Made by a program: the position numbers and the translations under genes | Notes under the pieces: generated by a model | Databases searched by the model: none | Told to the model about the DNA's origin: nothing | Seen by the model: the letters and a program-made list of their open reading frames with translations, nothing else | Shown here: piece by piece, positions 60,329-64,000 of the stretch | Layout: every line of letters starts with the position of its first letter | How positions within the stretch are numbered: the stretch's first letter is position 1 | DNA from: an uncultured Clostridia bacterium | GTDB taxonomy: Bacteria > Bacillota > Clostridia > Christensenellales > UBA1242 | Direction of reading: 5' to 3' | Assembly: GCA_944362545.1 (NCBI GenBank) | Contig: CALVTJ010000005.1 | Coordinates: 1 to 64,000, forward strand | Length of the DNA stretch: 64,000 nucleotides

Positions 60329-60856
60329 CTAGAAGTTCACTTCAATCAAGCCATATTTCTTGTCAGAGCGTCTGTAAAGCACATTAACTTTGCCTGTTTC
60401 AGCATTGAGAAAGATGTAGAATGTGTGTCCAAGTCTTTCAATGGCATCCTTTGCTTCATCAACCATGATTGGGTCGAGTTCAAAGGTCTTTTTCTTGTAA
60501 ATTTCAGGAAGTTTCAAGTCAGGCACTTCTTCCAAAAACTCAAAGCCGACATTCTTTGGAGCAGAACGCTTGCTTTGTGTCACTTTTTCTCTGTTTCTAA
60601 CAATCTGTTTTTCAAGTTTTGGAAGTGCGAGGTCAATGTTTTCATACATGTTTTGTCCGGAAACTTCTGACCTGAACAAAAGCCCCTTGTTTGTGATGTT
60701 GATTTCCAATTTGTCAATCTTGTTCTGTCTGGAACATACGACTCTTGCGGTTGCCCCCTCGCCAAAATATTTGTCAAGTCGTGACAATTTCTCTGTCATG
60801 ACATCCTTGAATCTTTTGGCGATTTTATACTTTTTTTCTACGAATGTGACTTTCAT
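60329..60856 (-). CDS. hpf: Long-form ribosome hibernation promoting factor
   Basis: The 175-residue protein has the N-terminal HPF/YfiA domain (KRFKDVMTEKLSRLDKYF and ATARVVCSRQNKIDKLEINI), a linker, and the C-terminal dimerisation domain (MVDEAKDAIERLGHTFYIFLNAETGKVNVLYRRSDKKYGLI). The long form pairs two 70S ribosomes into inactive 100S dimers in stationary phase or stress. The ATG at 60856 follows GAAAGGAGAAAATT. The longer frame is not conserved. It follows clpC by 82 bases. Confidence 0.95.
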   Translation of the reverse strand: MKVTFVEKKYKIAKRFKDVMTEKLSRLDKYFGEGATARVVCSRQNKIDKLEINITNKGLLFRSEVSGQNMYENIDLALPKLEKQIVRNREKVTQSKRSAPKNVGFEFLEEVPDLKLPEIYKKKTFELDPIMVDEAKDAIERLGHTFYIFLNAETGKVNVLYRRSDKKYGLIEVNF

Positions 60857-60938
60857 AATTTTCTCCTTTCTGCAATCATTGTAGCAAATTTCCAAAAAAT
60901 CTCCAAATGTTTTTGACATCATTTCGTTTGAAGAAAGA

Positions 60939-63371
60939 TTATTTTGAAGTGTGAAAAACAAGTTGGTCGCCATCAAGTTCCACTTCAATCGTTCCGTGGT
61001 CAGGGAGTTGTCCAAGCAGAATCTTTTCGGCAATTTTATCTTCAATTTCTTGTTCAATAAATCGCTTCAGCGGTCTTGCACCATAAGTAATGTTTGACCC
61101 CTTTGCCACAATATAATCAATTGCTTTGTCATCAATTTTCAATTTCAAGTTTCTCTCTGACAAACGCTTGTTGACATTTGACAAGATGATTTGAGCAATC
61201 TTGACAAGGTCTTGTTTTGTCAAAGAATTGAAGATGCAAATCACATCAATTCTGTTTATAAGTTCTGGTTTAAATCTCTTTTTCAGGGCATCCATATAGA
61301 TGTCGCGCTCATTGATTTTTTCGTTTGCTTCAGAACCAAATCCAAGTTGTCTCTGTTGTCTGATTTCGTTTGCTCCAATGTTGCTGGTCATGATGATAAT
61401 GGTGTTTTTGAAACTTACTGTTCTGCCCTTGCCATCGGTCAGACGACCATCATCCAAAATTTGAAGCAAAGAATTCAAGACTTCTGGATGTGCCTTTTCA
61501 ATTTCATCAAAAAGAACAACACTGTAAGGTTTTCTTCTAACCTGTTCGGTCAGTTGTCCACCTTCATCATAGCCAACATATCCTGGAGGTGCACCGATGA
61601 GTTTTGACACAGTGTGGCTTTCCATATATTCACTCATGTCGATTCTTATGATGTTGTTTTCATCATCAAACATCGCTTCAGCAAGCGCCTTTGAAAGTTC
61701 TGTCTTTCCCACACCGGTTGGACCCATAAACAAGAAGGAACCAATTGGTCGTTTGTTGTCTTGAAGTCCAACTCTTGCACGCCTGATTGCCTTGGAAACC
61801 GCATTGATTGCCTCATCCTGACCAATAACTCTCTTGTGTAAAATTTCTTCAAGATGAACGAGTTTTTCTTTCTCGCTTTCAGTAAGTTTTGTGACAGGAA
61901 TTCCTGTCCATTTTGAAACAACTTCTGCTACTTCGTTTTCACCAATCTGCTTGCTTCCGCTCTTTTTGATTATCGTGGCATTTTGCGATTTGAGTTCTTC
62001 TTCAAGATTTATGATTTCTGACTGCAATTTTGCTGCTTTTTCATAATTTCTTTGAAGTGATGCCTCATCTCGATTTGCCGACAGAGTTCTGATTTTCTCT
62101 TCCAAATCACGAACTTTCTGTGGCTTTATGGTGTAGTTCACCTTTGCGCGCGAACAAGCCTCATCAATAAGGTCAATTGCTTTGTCCGGCAAACTTCTGT
62201 CAGTGATATATCTGTCAGAAAGTTCCGCTGCCGCCTTGATGGCATCATCCGTGATGATGATTTTGTGAAAGGCTTCATATGTGTCTTTCAAGCCTTTCAA
62301 AATTTCGATGGTCTGTTCAACCGATGGCGGATTTACCATGACAGGTTGAAATCTTCGCTCCAGCGCCTTATCCTTTTCGATAAACTTGCGATATTCATCC
62401 GTGGTCGTTGCACCAATGGTTTGAAGTTCGCCCCTTGCAAGATATGGTTTGAGCATATCGGCCGGGCTGGTTTCGCCCTTTTCACTGCCTGCCTGTGCAA
62501 GTGTGTGTATTTCATCAATAAAGACAATGATATTTCCATCCTGAATGATGGTTTCAATGGCATCTTTCAGTTTTTCTTCCATCTGTCCGCGATATTTTGT
62601 GCCTGCCATAAGCCCGCCCATCTCAAGAGCATAAATGGTCTTGTCCTTGAGTTCTTCAGGCACATCTCCGCTGGCAATCGCCTGTGCCAAGCCCTCGACA
62701 ACCGCCGTTTTGCCGACACCTGCCTCACCAATAAGCACAGGGTTGTTTTTGGTCTTTCTGCACAAGATTTCAATCACTCTTTGAATTTCTTCTTCACGCC
62801 CAATGACAGGGTCAAGTTTGTGTTGGCGTGCTTTCAAGGTTATGTCACTGCCCATGTCGAGCAATTTTTCAGGAAGTGTGCTTCCTTCTTGGCTATTGCC
62901 ACTTGATTCAGCCTTTTTGCCTTCCTTTCCAGACACCTGCAAGGAAGCCATAACCTTTGATTTCATCTCTTCAATATTGGCATTGAAGATGTTTTCCAGC
63001 ATTTTTGTCGCATAACAACTCTTGTTTGACAAAATCGCAAGCAAAAGGTGTTCTGCGCCAATGAAAGAATGTCCCAAGTTCATAGCAATCTGTTGAGCAA
63101 TCTGGAAAAGTTCCTTTGTGCGCGGTGTAAGCTCCACACTTCCAAAAAGAGAAACTCCACTTGAGGACTCTTCAAAAAGTTCAAACAGAGCATTTTCAGT
63201 CACCCCATAAGAAGCCAAAATCTTGGAGGCATTGCATTCGGACACGCTTGCAAGCCCATACAAAATATGTTCAGTGCCGACAAGATTACTTCCAAATCTC
63301 AAAGCGATTTTGCTGGCATTTTTAATCACTTTTTCAATACTGTCCGAAAACAGTCCATTGTTTAAAGCCAT
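60939..63371 (-). CDS. clpC: ATP-dependent Clp protease ATPase subunit ClpC
   Basis: The 810-residue AAA+ unfoldase has an N-terminal double Clp-N domain. AAA1 has Walker [10 protein letters not shown] middle domain follows (about 400-480). AAA2 has Walker A GPTGVGKT and a C-terminal D2-small domain. Segments such as [43 protein letters not shown] and [20 protein letters not shown] are all standard. With ClpP it degrades misfolded or McsB-marked proteins. The ATG at 63371 follows AAAGGAGGAAAAT. It is encoded after mcsB, as in ctsR-mcsA-mcsB-clpC operons. Confidence 0.96.
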   Translation of the reverse strand: MALNNGLFSDSIEKVIKNASKIALRFGSNLVGTEHILYGLASVSECNASKILASYGVTENALFELFEESSSGVSLFGSVELTPRTKELFQIAQQIAMNLGHSFIGAEHLLLAILSNKSCYATKMLENIFNANIEEMKSKVMASLQVSGKEGKKAESSGNSQEGSTLPEKLLDMGSDITLKARQHKLDPVIGREEEIQRVIEILCRKTKNNPVLIGEAGVGKTAVVEGLAQAIASGDVPEELKDKTIYALEMGGLMAGTKYRGQMEEKLKDAIETIIQDGNIIVFIDEIHTLAQAGSEKGETSPADMLKPYLARGELQTIGATTTDEYRKFIEKDKALERRFQPVMVNPPSVEQTIEILKGLKDTYEAFHKIIITDDAIKAAAELSDRYITDRSLPDKAIDLIDEACSRAKVNYTIKPQKVRDLEEKIRTLSANRDEASLQRNYEKAAKLQSEIINLEEELKSQNATIIKKSGSKQIGENEVAEVVSKWTGIPVTKLTESEKEKLVHLEEILHKRVIGQDEAINAVSKAIRRARVGLQDNKRPIGSFLFMGPTGVGKTELSKALAEAMFDDENNIIRIDMSEYMESHTVSKLIGAPPGYVGYDEGGQLTEQVRRKPYSVVLFDEIEKAHPEVLNSLLQILDDGRLTDGKGRTVSFKNTIIIMTSNIGANEIRQQRQLGFGSEANEKINERDIYMDALKKRFKPELINRIDVICIFNSLTKQDLVKIAQIILSNVNKRLSERNLKLKIDDKAIDYIVAKGSNITYGARPLKRFIEQEIEDKIAEKILLGQLPDHGTIEVELDGDQLVFHTSK

Positions 63372-63485
63372 ATTTTCCTCCTTTGGTAATAGATTTATTG
63401 CCTTTGCTGGCAAAATAAATCAGTTTAAGAACAAATTTGCTTCAAATCTCAAAAAAATTGCATATTTTCGCCGGAAGTGAGAAGT

Positions 63486-64000
63486 CTATTCAACTTTTGA
63501 GACAAGCTCTTTTATTCTCCTATTTATATACTCACTTCGAGCCCTTTCTTCCTTTAAATTTTGCGAAATATTTTCATTTTCTTTCAAATTTGCACTTGCC
63601 CCTTCATAAAACAACCTTTCAAATGCCTTTTGGTCGTTTATTCTCAAAAAACCAAGTGCATCTCCAAATTTGACAAGAGAGAGAAGTTTGGTCATCTCCA
63701 TTTCTTCAAACTGATAACCCTCCTTCAAAATGCCATAAGCCCGAAAAATCTCATCGACAAGTTTGTCATGATTTGTCGCCAAAATGTCCTCACGAGCCGA
63801 CAGTTCCATTTGACAGATGTCATAGACATATTCCGAAACACTGTCAATGATTTCTTCTTCCGACATTCCAAGCGAATTTTGATTGGAAATTTGGTAAAAA
63901 CTGCCATATGTTCCGCTTCCCTCGCCATAAAGACCTCGAAGAGTGAATCCCTTTTCGCGTGCCTCTTTTCTTATGATGTCAATGTCTCCATTGCGTTCAA
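63486..64000 (-). CDS. mcsB: Protein arginine kinase McsB, N-terminus beyond window
   Basis: The frame is open from the right edge (first full codon at 63998) to the stop at 63486, about 170 residues. It shows the C-terminal part of McsB: EKGFTLRGLYGEGS, SFYQISNQNSLGMSEEEI, SAREDIL, and GILKEGYQFEEMEMTKLLSLVKFG. McsB phosphorylates arginine residues and marks proteins for ClpCP. It lies 114 bases before clpC in the same direction. The catalytic half is outside the window. Confidence 0.92.
   Translation of the reverse strand, partial: ERNGDIDIIRKEAREKGFTLRGLYGEGSGTYGSFYQISNQNSLGMSEEEIIDSVSEYVYDICQMELSAREDILATNHDKLVDEIFRAYGILKEGYQFEEMEMTKLLSLVKFGDALGFLRINDQKAFERLFYEGASANLKENENISQNLKEERARSEYINRRIKELVSKVE

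Noticed and set aside
1..64000. Possible recoding of TGA as tryptophan, as in some low-GC lineages
   Set aside because: TGA ends pta, the 92-residue subtilase-linked gene and a TSUP gene at sensible places, and Trp is encoded by TGG throughout.
1..64000. tRNA, rRNA, insertion sequences, prophage or integrase genes
   Set aside because: No cloverleaf-like segment, ribosomal RNA core sequence, transposase or phage protein was recognised on either strand.

Overview
The window is a low-GC, gene-dense stretch of a Bacillota (Clostridia-type) chromosome that uses the standard code (TGA is an ordinary stop). Markers for this are the mcsB-clpC pair, RNase J, a DUF4364 protein, an Asp23/FakA pair opposite rpmB, pdaB- and ylbJ-like genes of spore-forming ancestry, DegV proteins, long-form HPF and gyrB-gyrA. 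The mix of housekeeping genes with very large InlB-repeat and GLUG-repeat surface proteins resembles uncultured gut Clostridia. A Christensenellales-like lineage is my guess and is not shown by the sequence. There are no rRNA or tRNA genes, insertion sequences, prophage or CRISPR arrays.

Layout. 1-2.5 kb: an InlB-repeat lipoprotein running off the left edge. 2.6-9.5 kb: rpmF, ackA, pta, a ylbJ-like gene, a HIT-RNase HI fusion, a DegV protein and a glycosyltransferase. 9.5-13.1 kb: fhs, a frameshifted DUF11 pseudogene and an unknown gene. 13.3-18.7 kb: DUF4364 regulator, an ABC exporter pair, a second DegV protein and minE/minD without minC. 18.9-24.6 kb: a lipoprotein, then a tight operon encoding a ferredoxin, a degenerate Ppx/GppA-like protein, a membrane-anchored trypsin-fold protein and a degenerate MreB-like protein, followed by two half-size TSUP transporters. 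24.7-31 kb: a 1315-residue membrane-anchored surface protein, a zinc-ribbon protein with an acidic tail, and tsaB/tsaE/PAP2. 31-37.4 kb: O-methyltransferase, RNase J, greA and gpmI. 37.4-40.4 kb: a second InlB-repeat protein. 40.6-45.5 kb: fakA-asp23, rpmB, a YgjV-like protein, a double-OB SSB and a PdaB-like deacetylase. 45.7-50.5 kb: a 1584-residue GLUG-repeat lipoprotein. 50.7-58.9 kb: gyrA, gyrB, murG and a cytoplasmic subtilase locus. 59-64 kb: a degenerate ABC ATPase, a lipoprotein, hpf, clpC and the end of mcsB.

Functional themes. pta-ackA and fhs suggest acetate production and one-carbon metabolism. fakA and the two DegV (FakB-like) proteins could form a fatty-acid kinase system. minDE, the MreB-like protein, murG and the deacetylase belong to cell shape and envelope. 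Three large surface proteins dominate the accessory content.

The two most unusual signals are these. First, the four-gene operon at 19.7-23.6 kb combines two actin-fold proteins that have each lost key catalytic residues with a membrane protease-like protein and a ferredoxin. Second, six genes, including the three InlB/GLUG-repeat surface proteins, have a -10 hexamer exactly six bases before the ATG and no ribosome binding site, which predicts leaderless mRNAs.
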